A DNA stretch of 6,149 bases from an archaeon (GCA_024653905.1 JANLGZ010000047.1:1-6149); one strand, 5' to 3'. Counted from the first letter of the stretch, positions 1 through 3,996 are shown. Notes: generated by a model not told the origin, from the sequence alone. Made by a program: numbers and translations.

Positions 1-45
1 AAGGCATTGAATAGAAATAAATATTCCAAAAAAGGTTATTATAAA

Positions 46-597
46 ATGGCAAAAGAAACAAGGAAAATTTCACTTATAGCAAAGCTCATTATAGGAGCAA
101 CAATAGGCGCAACAATAGGCGCACTTACCGCCACTCTATACGGGAATATGACCTCGCCAACTCGACGTGAACTAGTAAATTATGAACTTGGAATCACTGC
201 ACTCACAAAACAACTTAATGAAAACGGAATTCCAATCCGAGATGTGTGCAGAGGAGAATATGATGAAATCCATGCGCTTTTTGGGAACCCCCCAATTCGC
301 GAATTAAATCCCCTTCTTGCTGAAAAAATTCAAAAAAGACTTGTTGTACTAGAGAATGGTGCGAGCATAAAACTTGAAAAATACTTAAATCAGCACCCGG
401 AAGTTCTGCCAAAAATACCATTGAAAAAATTAGAACAACTCGACAGGACAACCCAAAAAATTAAGAATAACCGCCAAGGAATACCAGAAAGAAATAAACA
501 CCTTGCATTCAAAGGAGCACTTGGGGGAGTTGCACTAGGTGCCGTGGCATCAATCGCAAACAGAAAAAAACGGATTCCTGGGCATAGAGGAAAATAA
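46..597 (+). CDS. Hypothetical membrane-anchored protein with glycine-rich segments
   Basis: I do not recognise a family. With the ATG at 46 the product has 183 residues. An in-frame TTG at 7 would add 13 residues, but the ATG is preceded by AAAGG (31-35) at a reasonable distance, so I prefer it. A hydrophobic Gly/Ala/Thr-rich stretch near residues 9-33 contains GATIGATIGA, encoded by a 12-bp tandem repeat. A second Gly/Ala-rich segment lies near the C-terminus (LGGVALGAVASIA) and is followed by a basic tail, NRKKRIPGHRGK. The middle is charged and helical (residues about 40-150). Two small-residue membrane segments around a soluble domain suggest a membrane-associated protein, possibly with glycine-zipper packing; that is inference. 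It converges on the 99-residue gene at 651-950. Coding is likely, function unknown. Confidence 0.65.
   Translation: MAKETRKISLIAKLIIGATIGATIGALTATLYGNMTSPTRRELVNYELGITALTKQLNENGIPIRDVCRGEYDEIHALFGNPPIRELNPLLAEKIQKRLVVLENGASIKLEKYLNQHPEVLPKIPLKKLEQLDRTTQKIKNNRQGIPERNKHLAFKGALGGVALGAVASIANRKKRIPGHRGK
91..123 (+). repeat. 12-bp tandem repeat, about 2.75 copies, in the membrane segment
   Basis: The units ATAGGAGCAACA (91-102), ATAGGCGCAACA (103-114) and ATAGGCGCA (115-123) run head to tail. Because 12 is a multiple of 3, they keep the reading frame and encode the repeated GATI tetrapeptide of the first hydrophobic segment. Copies differ by one base, so this looks like a small in-frame expansion. 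Confidence 0.8.
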
Positions 598-650
598 TAT
601 TAATGGAAAAAGACACTGAATAAAAAAATAATGTAAAAAAATTATTAGAG

Positions 651-950
651 TTATTTCTGACCGCTAGGTTTACCTGGTTTTAACCGCGGATATTTTTTCG
701 ATGCATCAGCCGCAATTCTGCGTGCTTCAGCAGATTTCGCAGATCTTAATGAGTCCATCATATCTGCCTCTGCTAAATTGATTGCCTTAACTATTCCGTC
801 TTGGCCTGGAACGGCAGCTACTTTTTTATTATATTCGGACGCTTGTCTCAATCTCTGTATATCGGATCTACGCGTACTTAATTCTTCAGCCGCGTTAGCT
901 CTCCCAAATCTTGTAGTTAGTCTTCCTAAAGCTCTTTTTAAAAATCCCAT
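651..950 (-). CDS. Small basic helical hypothetical protein
   Basis: The product is a 99-residue protein with no family I recognise. It is strongly basic at its N-terminus (MGFLKRALGRLTTRFGR) and rich in Ala, Arg, Lys, Glu and Ser. No clear membrane segment or cysteine is visible. Most of it should form amphipathic helices, and the tail is Pro/Gly/Lys-rich (KYPRLKPGKPSGQK). The minus frame is chosen over an overlapping plus-strand frame (778-1080) because its composition is protein-like and a TATA-like box lies about 28 bp before its ATG. GAGGG at 963-967 could be a ribosome-binding site, but it sits far from the ATG. The gene lies just beyond the most distal scpA-tail copy, so it is either the original chromosomal neighbour of scpA or another cassette gene. 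Confidence 0.6.
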   Translation of the reverse strand: MGFLKRALGRLTTRFGRANAAEELSTRRSDIQRLRQASEYNKKVAAVPGQDGIVKAINLAEADMMDSLRSAKSAEARRIAADASKKYPRLKPGKPSGQK

Positions 951-973
951 AACAATTAATAACCCTCAAATAA

Positions 974-982
974 TATTTAAAA
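974..982 (-). promoter_or_regulatory. TATA-like box for the 99-residue gene
   Basis: Read on the minus strand the sequence is TTTTAAATA, centred about 28 bp before the ATG at 950. That spacing fits an archaeal promoter producing a leaderless or nearly leaderless transcript. Confidence 0.45.
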
Positions 983-1008
983 CAATCTCAATCCGACCTA
1001 TACTTTCA

Positions 1009-1065
1009 TTAGGCTTTCTTCTCAGAATCATTATTCAAACTGAGGAAAATCTCGCCGAAAAACTT
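1009..1065 (-). repeat. Orphan scpA 3'-end copy A (most distal)
   Basis: On the minus strand this segment reads KFFGEIFLSLNNDSEKKA followed by TAA (1009-1011). It closely matches the C-terminus of the ScpA encoded in this window (FFGEIFIATVKSDEKP-stop), including the charged end and the stop position. Upstream in the same frame there are two stop codons within five codons (TAA TAA, then RYK), so no scpA body precedes it. Over 24 nt from the first Phe codon it matches copy C at 21 positions. Being farthest from scpA, it could be the ancestral tail displaced by later insertions; this ordering is inference. Confidence 0.75.
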
Positions 1066-1084
1066 ATAGCGTTATTATAGAATA

Positions 1085-1106
1085 TTCGAAAAATAAATTT
1101 TTTGAA
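1085..1106. repeat. AT-rich inverted repeat after the relE pseudogene
   Basis: TTCGAAAAAT (1085-1094) and ATTTTTTGAA (1097-1106) are complementary at 9 of 10 positions around a 2-nt spacer. It lies just 3' of the decayed relE stop codon (1114-1116) and about 30 bp from the core of tail copy A. It may be a weak transcription-end element or part of the cassette end; the sequence alone does not decide. Confidence 0.35.
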
Positions 1107-1113
1107 ACTTCGT

Positions 1114-1355
1114 TCAGTAAACGTGTCCTCTGTCGTCAAAATACAGGAAAGTCACATGGCCAGCCAAATACTTGTAAATTATCCTCAGCTTTTCCACTCT
1201 TTAACTGTAATGGTTCTGAAGAGGTTTTCGGAGCGGCTTTCCCAAAAGCGGTTTTTCGACAATCTTGTCCATTTTTTCAAAACAACTTTTTTGGTTCTCA
1301 AATCCAGTTTGGAAAATTCCTTATCAAACCTATGGGTTGTTGAAAAGGATGTCAT
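1114..1355 (-). pseudogene. relE: RelE-family toxin pseudogene (frameshift plus nonsense)
   Basis: Translation from the ATG at 1355 gives MTSFSTTHRFDKEFSKLDLR, then KKVVLKK. The reading frame then moves at a six-A run (Ts at 1272-1277 on the + strand) to MDKIVEKPLLGKPLRKPLQN and HYS-stop-RVEKLRIIYKYLAGHVTFLY, ending FDDRGHVY and TGA (1114-1116). Restoring one A and changing the internal TAA (1201-1203) to a sense codon, probably GAA or GAG, gives an 80-residue protein. It has the RelE/ParE landmarks: an N-terminal helix pair, the NP/GKPL turn, the R-x-x-K-x-R-I-I-Y strand, and a C-terminal hydrophobic strand ending near VY. RelE toxins are ribosome-dependent mRNA interferases. Its start overlaps the antitoxin stop as ATGA, the usual relBE coupling. 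Two independent lesions indicate a dead toxin. Confidence 0.85.
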
Positions 1356-1561
1356 TCAACACCCATCTTCTTTGCATAATCCTTTATATTAGCATATTTG
1401 GTAACTTTACCCTGCTCATCCTCAAGCATGGCTTCCCAAAAACCAGGGTCGGAATAAAGTTCCAAATCCCCTAAATACTGTTTCAAATCAGCCTTCACCT
1501 TAGATGCCTCTTTAGTCAACTCTTTAATAGTCTTTTTTTGAAGCATAGTAATAGAAGCCAA
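1352..1561 (-). CDS. relB: RelB-type antitoxin, partner of a decayed RelE toxin
   Basis: This small acidic/basic helical protein has 69 residues from the TTG at 1561, 64 from the ATG at 1546, or 72 from a GTG at 1570. Its core reads MLQKKTIKELTKEASKVKADL, then KQYLGDLELYSDPGFWEAML and EDEQGKVTKYANIKDYAKKM. The pattern of N-terminal helix, then D-L-E-x-x-S-x-P-x-F-x-x-A, then a short charged tail resembles archaeal RelB-like antitoxins, which neutralise RelE by wrapping around it. I note the TTG start because AGGTGA lies 5 nt upstream. The ATG would suit a near-leaderless transcript from the AATATATTA box at about 1574-1584. The stop overlaps the toxin start by 4 nt (1352-1355), so the two form one operon. 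The antitoxin frame is intact although the toxin is broken. Confidence 0.7.
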   Translation of the reverse strand: MASITMLQKKTIKELTKEASKVKADLKQYLGDLELYSDPGFWEAMLEDEQGKVTKYANIKDYAKKMGVE

Positions 1562-1573
1562 ACAAATCACCTA

Positions 1574-1584
1574 ATAATATATTG
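1574..1584 (-). promoter_or_regulatory. TATA-like box for the antitoxin/toxin-remnant operon
   Basis: On the minus strand the A/T-only run includes AATATATTATT, ahead of AGGTGATTTG. It lies about 33 bp before the ATG at 1546 and about 18 bp before the TTG at 1561. Its position favours the ATG if the transcript is short-leadered. Assignment is tentative. Confidence 0.35.
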
Positions 1585-1600
1585 CCTTGCAAAGAATTTA

Positions 1601-1651
1601 TTACTTTTGGTCAGTATTTTTAGCAAGCGAAATAAACACCCCGCCGAAAAA
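1601..1651 (-). repeat. Orphan scpA 3'-end copy B
   Basis: The minus strand reads FFGGVFISLAKNTDQK followed by TAA TAA (1598-1603). The frame is closed a few codons upstream (TAA, then LNLL), so this is a tail without a body. It shares FISLAK with copy C, yet all six of those codons differ synonymously. The core TTCGGCG is identical in all four copies. One residue differs from the others (FFGG instead of FFGE). Confidence 0.72.
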
Positions 1652-1670
1652 TAATAAGTTCAATTATGCT

Positions 1671-1730
1671 TTATTTGGTTTTAAAAGTTTTTTTGGTTAA
1701 AAATAAAAAAGCAGTGATTTAACCAAATAA
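1671..1730. repeat. Nested inverted repeats TTATTTGGTT / TTTGGTTAAA / TTTAACCAAATAA
   Basis: The right arm 1718-1730 (TTTAACCAAATAA) can pair perfectly over 10 bp with either of two left arms. One is TTATTTGGTT at 1671-1680 and the other is TTTGGTTAAA at 1692-1701. A further TGGTTAAA occurs at 1745-1752. The cluster lies between the core of tail copy B and the promoter of the toxin at 1824. Possible roles are an operator for toxin control, a terminator, or a folded recombination arm at the cassette end; nothing in the sequence decides among them. Apart from this cluster and tail copy B, I see no gene between 1562 and 1823. Confidence 0.5.
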
Positions 1731-1791
1731 TGAATGTGTGATTGTGGTTAAATTTTCTGAAACTTCTTTTTCACTTGACTTTTGGAATACC

Positions 1792-1799
1792 TTTAAATT
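1792..1799 (+). promoter_or_regulatory. TATA box for the RelE-type toxin at 1824
   Basis: TTTAAATT is centred about 28 bp before the ATG at 1824, the position expected for an archaeal promoter starting transcription at or next to the start codon. No Shine-Dalgarno sequence is evident, so the mRNA is probably leaderless. The toxin therefore has its own promoter, separate from the antitoxin. Confidence 0.55.
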
Positions 1800-1823
1800 T
1801 AAGTCACGCATAATTCTTTTAAC

Positions 1824-2147
1824 ATGACTAAATGGAAGGTCTTTTTTACTGCAACTTTTAAGGAGAAACTGGATAAATCTGAAAAAGACTTCCAAAATTG
1901 GGTTGAGAAGATTCTTGACCATGTGGAAGAAAACCCTTATGTTGGAAAGCCAATTGATGTAAAATGGTTCCGAGAAAAGAAACATGGTAAACAGAGAATT
2001 TACTATTTGATTTATGCTGATTTGAAGAGCGTTTATTTAGTGAATATGAGCGAGAAAAAAGACCAACAGGCAATCATTAATTCAATACTGCTTTTGCTGG
2101 ATGTTTACAAGAAAGAAATAGAAGAAATAAGTAAAGAAGTGCATTAG
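1824..2147 (+). CDS. RelE/ParE-family toxin
   Basis: The product has 107 residues and is built like an archaeal RelE/ParE-superfamily toxin. An opening strand (WKVFFTATFKEKL) is followed by two helices (DFQNWVEKILDHVEENP) and the turn VGKPI. The strand region DVKWFREKKHGKQRIYYLIY carries the Arg/Lys cluster typical of the RNA-contacting face. A strand DLKSVYLVNMSEKKDQQ and a C-terminal helix rich in Ile, Leu and Lys complete it. The family cleaves mRNA at the ribosome or poisons gyrase; which applies here is not visible. Its likely antitoxin is the convergent gene 2144-2290, which overlaps its stop codon by 4 nt. Antitoxin and toxin are usually co-directional, so this tail-to-tail arrangement is unusual. 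The frame is intact, unlike the toxin remnant at 1114-1355, to which it is only distantly similar. Confidence 0.75.
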   Translation: MTKWKVFFTATFKEKLDKSEKDFQNWVEKILDHVEENPYVGKPIDVKWFREKKHGKQRIYYLIYADLKSVYLVNMSEKKDQQAIINSILLLLDVYKKEIEEISKEVH

Positions 2148-2290
2148 CGGACTCTAATTACTCTGCCAGCCTTAATGTCCGCCAAACTACTAACCAGTTC
2201 TTTGAGGAACTCTCTATCAATATTAGCATGTTTAGCCTGTCTTTTGAGCATGGCGTATTCAGCTTTCGGGACGGTAATCATTTCTTGCAT
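2144..2290 (-). CDS. RelB-like antitoxin, convergent with the toxin
   Basis: The product has 48 residues from the ATG at 2290. The frame is open to 2338 through another ATG, but that would take in the promoter. An ATG at 2281 is a further option. The sequence begins MQEMITVPKAEYAMLKRQAK and ends with REFLKELVSSLADIKAGRVI followed by RVR. An N-terminal Thr-Val-Pro-Lys-x-Glu-Tyr segment would form a ribbon or helix for DNA binding. The C-terminal S-L-x-D-I-K-A-G-R-V motif recurs in archaeal RelB-type antitoxins paired with RelE toxins. The TAA stop (2144-2146) shares bases with the toxin TAG on the other strand. Transcribing the two toward each other could allow antisense interference between them; that part is speculation. 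Confidence 0.65.
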   Translation of the reverse strand: MQEMITVPKAEYAMLKRQAKHANIDREFLKELVSSLADIKAGRVIRVR

Positions 2291-2311
2291 AATAATATTC
2301 CACACACCTTT

Positions 2312-2320
2312 AATATAAAA
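2312..2320 (-). promoter_or_regulatory. TATA box for the antitoxin at 2290
   Basis: TTTTATATT on the minus strand is centred about 26 bp before the ATG at 2290. This supports that start and a leaderless transcript. A second A/T box (AAATATAAAG, 2321-2330) lies slightly too far upstream for this start. Confidence 0.5.
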
Positions 2321-2352
2321 CTTTATATTTACAAACATTTAGGTTATAACCC

Positions 2353-2547
2353 TCAATCAAGGGTAATTCTTTCAATTTTCGGTTTCGGGTTTCGTTTCCC
2401 ATAACCTTTGGCACATTCACCACAAACAAAAAATTCTTTGCCGTCCTCAACCATCTTAATTTTGTACTCTTTTTTTCCTTTACAAAGCATAGTTTTATAA
2501 CAGGCATCGTCAAATTTATCAATTGGCTTCGCCAGACTGATGAACAC
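2353..2547 (-). CDS. Small Cys-rich, zinc-ribbon-like protein (start uncertain)
   Basis: From the GTG at 2547 the product has 64 residues. Four cysteines form two pairs, C-x5-C (DACYKTMLC) and C-x2-C (VCGEC), separated by a charged beta-like stretch (KGKKEYKIKMVEDGKEFFV). That pattern suggests a small zinc ribbon or treble clef. The C-terminus is basic (KGYGKRNPKPKIERITLD). I recognise no family. The GTG lies inside an scpA-tail copy: the residues just before it are FFGE and the first encoded are FISLAK. The open frame extends further upstream without a convincing start codon. The original start may be the ATT 11 codons downstream (IDKFDDAC...), or the gene may have captured its N-terminus from the tail. 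An ATG before LCKGKK would lose the first cysteine. Coding is plausible, but the start is unresolved. Confidence 0.5.
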   Translation of the reverse strand: MFISLAKPIDKFDDACYKTMLCKGKKEYKIKMVEDGKEFFVCGECAKGYGKRNPKPKIERITLD

Positions 2548-2559
2548 CTCGCCGAAAAA
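2515..2559 (-). repeat. scpA 3'-end copy C, fused in frame to the zinc-ribbon ORF
   Basis: The minus strand reads FFGEVFISLAKPIDKF, where FFGEVFIS aligns with the ScpA C-terminus and ISLAK with copy B. Unlike copies A and B it lacks the expected stop after the tail and runs on into the Cys-rich ORF ending at 2353. Nucleotide match to copy A is 21 of 24 from the first Phe codon (2559), and 17 of 24 to scpA itself. The right boundary of the tail is arbitrary because there is no stop. Confidence 0.7.
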
Positions 2560-2576
2560 AGAAAATGGGAATCGTG

Positions 2577-2590
2577 CAATATAATTAAAT
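2577..2590. promoter_or_regulatory. A/T box that could serve both flanking genes
   Basis: The run AATATAATTAAAT lies about 30 bp before the ATG at 2616 on the + strand. On the minus strand it lies about 38 bp before the GTG at 2547. It is therefore a plausible promoter for the membrane protein and possibly for the zinc-ribbon ORF. It falls too close to the alternative start at 2592, which argues for 2616. Confidence 0.4.
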
Positions 2591-2615
2591 AATGTGGAAG
2601 TTTCATTGTTTAATA

Positions 2616-3161
2616 ATGCAAAAATACCAAAAGGAAAGCAATAGTGTTTTGCTTGTGAAAAAATTAAAAAATGTCACTAGCATCATCCTATTTTTTATAT
2701 TCGCAATAATATGGAATACCGGAGTGATAAACGGGATTAATCTTCTGACCCATTCAGCCCTATCAACTTTTTTCATTGACCAGGGATTACCATGGTTTGT
2801 CATAGCATTCTTTCTGATAATGTCCTTGATAATGATTGCGATTACAATGCCGGTATTCCTTGCTTTTTATATCATTCTAAAAATAATGAAAGCTGAAGGA
2901 AAAAAAGCAAACATAATCGGGAACCAAGGGCTTGACTTATTCGAATTTTATTTTTCTCCGGCAATCGCACTGGCATTGAATTTTCTTTTCCCTGAAATGT
3001 TCCTTGGATTTAATCTTAGCACAGAATTTGGTGAATTCACTATTTTGTATTGGCTAGCACTCTTTGCACTTGTCTATATAATACTTCAAGTATTTAACTG
3101 GATTAATAAAAAACTACAAATCTTTTTGAAAAAAATAGAAACAAAACAAAAAAAATTTTAG
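2616..3161 (+). CDS. Multi-pass membrane protein of unknown function
   Basis: The product has 181 residues from the ATG at 2616. An ATG at 2592 would add 8 residues but leaves no room for a promoter. A charged, Lys-rich N-terminus is followed by four or five hydrophobic segments. These lie roughly at residues 20-40 (VTSIILFFIFAIIWNTGVI), 59-92 (a long stretch, probably two helices ending in MPVFLAFYIILKIMK), 108-128 (FSPAIALALNFLFPEMFLGF) and 139-163 (ILYWLALFALVYIILQVF). The C-terminus is strongly basic (NKKLQIFLKKIETKQKKF), which suggests it faces the cytoplasm. I recognise no family or catalytic motif. The gene fills the first interval next to scpA and runs opposite to it, with both ending near 3161-3173. 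If the region is a cassette array, this is the cargo of the scpA-proximal cassette. Confidence 0.7.
   Translation: MQKYQKESNSVLLVKKLKNVTSIILFFIFAIIWNTGVINGINLLTHSALSTFFIDQGLPWFVIAFFLIMSLIMIAITMPVFLAFYIILKIMKAEGKKANIIGNQGLDLFEFYFSPAIALALNFLFPEMFLGFNLSTEFGEFTILYWLALFALVYIILQVFNWINKKLQIFLKKIETKQKKF
3141..3160 (-). terminator. T-rich tract downstream of scpA
   Basis: Beyond the scpA stop the minus strand carries T8 (3155-3148) followed by TTTTG-type runs. U-rich tracts are the usual archaeal termination signal. The tract is embedded in the end of the convergent membrane-protein gene, whose Lys codons create the A-runs, so the match may be partly incidental. Confidence 0.3.
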
Positions 3162-3172
3162 AAGAATTATAA

Positions 3173-3223
3173 TTAAGGTTTTTCATCACTCTTAACCGTG
3201 GCAATGAAAATCTCGCCGAAGAA
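3173..3223 (-). repeat. scpA 3' end, copy D (in the intact gene)
   Basis: This is the resident copy of the repeated tail (FFGEIFIATVKSDEKP-stop). The shared core TTCGGCG lies at 3214-3220 on the minus strand. Just upstream it has TTCTTCGGCG, whereas the three orphan copies have TTTTTCGGCG. That difference is what is expected if the bases upstream of the core belong to scpA here and to cassette ends elsewhere. Confidence 0.72.
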
Positions 3224-3964
3224 CTCGTCTTGCCACATGTTGATTTTTCCTTTATTGGTTAGAAACAGACACGGAAGAAAAGTTCTAACAATATTTTTAA
3301 CGTCACCTTCTTTGGTTTTGATTAATTGAGAAAACAAAACTAATCCTTCAGAATCGGCATTCTTTGTAATTAATTTGTACACCGCATCCATTTCCTTGTC
3401 AATCTGAAAATCTGACATTGGCATTTCAAACTTCGTTCTTTCCCTTCTCAGAAAACTTTTATCCTGAGTTTTTTTAGAATGTTGTAACATTTTTTCAATC
3501 GAATCCACCAAAGCATCAAGAGAAACTTTTCCCTCTTTTATTTTTCTGATGCTTTTCAAATCAGGCAAAAGCAATTCAAACTCAGCTATTTCCTCAGGAG
3601 ACATTTCTTTTTTCTTTTCAAGAAACTCATCCTCATCATCAATATCACTAAGCTTCAGAACATTAGATTTGAATTTCAGAAGAATCGCAGAAGCAAGAAT
3701 AGCATTTGCAGGAAGCCTCAAATCAGTACTGGTAAGAGCATTAATTTTTCCAAGATACATTTCAGCTAAATGAGCAATATCAATATCCCAAGGATCCATT
3801 CTTTCCTTTTTAACTAATTCAATTAGAATTGTTTTCCATGCAGGCTGATCTATCAAATCAACCAAACCTGCCTGATCCATAGAATCAGGCAAAGCAATAA
3901 TAGAATCAGAATCAGGAGAGGACTCTAACTCTTCTAAATCAGAATCCATGTTATGGTTTTCCAT
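3173..3964 (-). CDS. scpA: Segregation and condensation protein A (ScpA)
   Basis: ScpA is the kleisin subunit that bridges the two SMC heads in the prokaryotic SMC-ScpAB condensin, acting on the nucleoid. I place the start at the ATG at 3964, giving 263 residues, because a TATA box sits 27 bp upstream. The frame is open to 4063, but that longer form would overlap ahcY. An acidic N-terminus precedes the conserved SMC-binding N-terminal domain, with ILIELVKKERMDPWDIDI at about residues 46-62 and DLRLPANAILASAILLKFKS following. An acidic linker (DIDDEDEFLEKKKEMSPEE) and a central helical region come next. The C-terminal winged-helix domain ends in NMWQDEFFGEIFIATVKSDE plus KP. No scpB or smc is in the window. 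The last 16 codons recur three more times downstream as orphan copies, suggesting this 3' end is an integration site. Confidence 0.92.
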   Translation of the reverse strand: MENHNMDSDLEELESSPDSDSIIALPDSMDQAGLVDLIDQPAWKTILIELVKKERMDPWDIDIAHLAEMYLGKINALTSTDLRLPANAILASAILLKFKSNVLKLSDIDDEDEFLEKKKEMSPEEIAEFELLLPDLKSIRKIKEGKVSLDALVDSIEKMLQHSKKTQDKSFLRRERTKFEMPMSDFQIDKEMDAVYKLITKNADSEGLVLFSQLIKTKEGDVKNIVRTFLPCLFLTNKGKINMWQDEFFGEIFIATVKSDEKP

Positions 3965-3986
3965 AAAGAATAAAGGCAAACAATGG

Positions 3987-3996
3987 AATAAATAAG
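3987..3996 (-). promoter_or_regulatory. TATA box for scpA
   Basis: CTTATTTATT on the minus strand, in the roughly 80-bp gap between ahcY and scpA, is centred about 27 bp before the ATG at 3964. It supports that start codon and a leaderless transcript, and implies scpA can be transcribed independently of ahcY. Confidence 0.5.

Larger units (their letters stand above)
1054..3217 (-). mobile_element. Candidate gene-cassette array integrated at the 3' end of scpA
   Basis: Four copies of the scpA tail in the same orientation divide this stretch into three intervals, core to core. The interval 2551-3215 (about 664 bp) carries the membrane protein. The interval 1643-2551 (about 908 bp) carries the zinc-ribbon ORF and a convergent toxin-antitoxin pair. 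The interval 1054-1643 (about 589 bp) carries an antitoxin and a dead toxin. Each interval starts with an scpA tail and ends with unrelated T-rich sequence just before the next core, as expected from serial site-specific integration. No integrase, transposase or terminal inverted repeat is visible, so a recombinase would be supplied from elsewhere. The repeats are observed; the mobile-cassette reading is inference. Confidence 0.55.

Noticed and set aside
150..167. Possible fifth tail core (CCTCGCCAACTCG)
   Set aside because: It lacks the GCCGAA part of the core and lies inside the + strand gene at 46-597 with no FFGE-type translation on the minus strand.
1020..1044. CTCAG...CTGAG inverted repeat within tail copy A
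   Set aside because: The stem is only 5-6 bp, it lies in the codons of the old tail, and it is not shared by the other copies, so it is probably chance.
778..1080. Plus-strand frame of 100 codons opposite the 99-residue gene
   Set aside because: It overlaps the better-supported minus gene, has an unlikely hydrophobic and Ile/Leu/Ser-rich composition, runs across tail copy A, and has no promoter of its own.
1102..1392. Plus-strand frame of 96 codons (and 1265-1474)
   Set aside because: Both lie opposite the relE pseudogene and the relB-like antitoxin, whose minus-strand frames show clear family features.
2310..2606. Alternative minus-strand frame of 98 codons over the zinc-ribbon ORF
   Set aside because: The other frame carries the paired cysteines and the scpA-tail similarity. 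This one has neither and looks like an offset shadow.
1009..3223. CRISPR array or simple dispersed repeat as the explanation for the four similar segments
   Set aside because: The spacing is hundreds of bases with genes between, the copies are diverged, and the similarity is at the protein level to the end of scpA.
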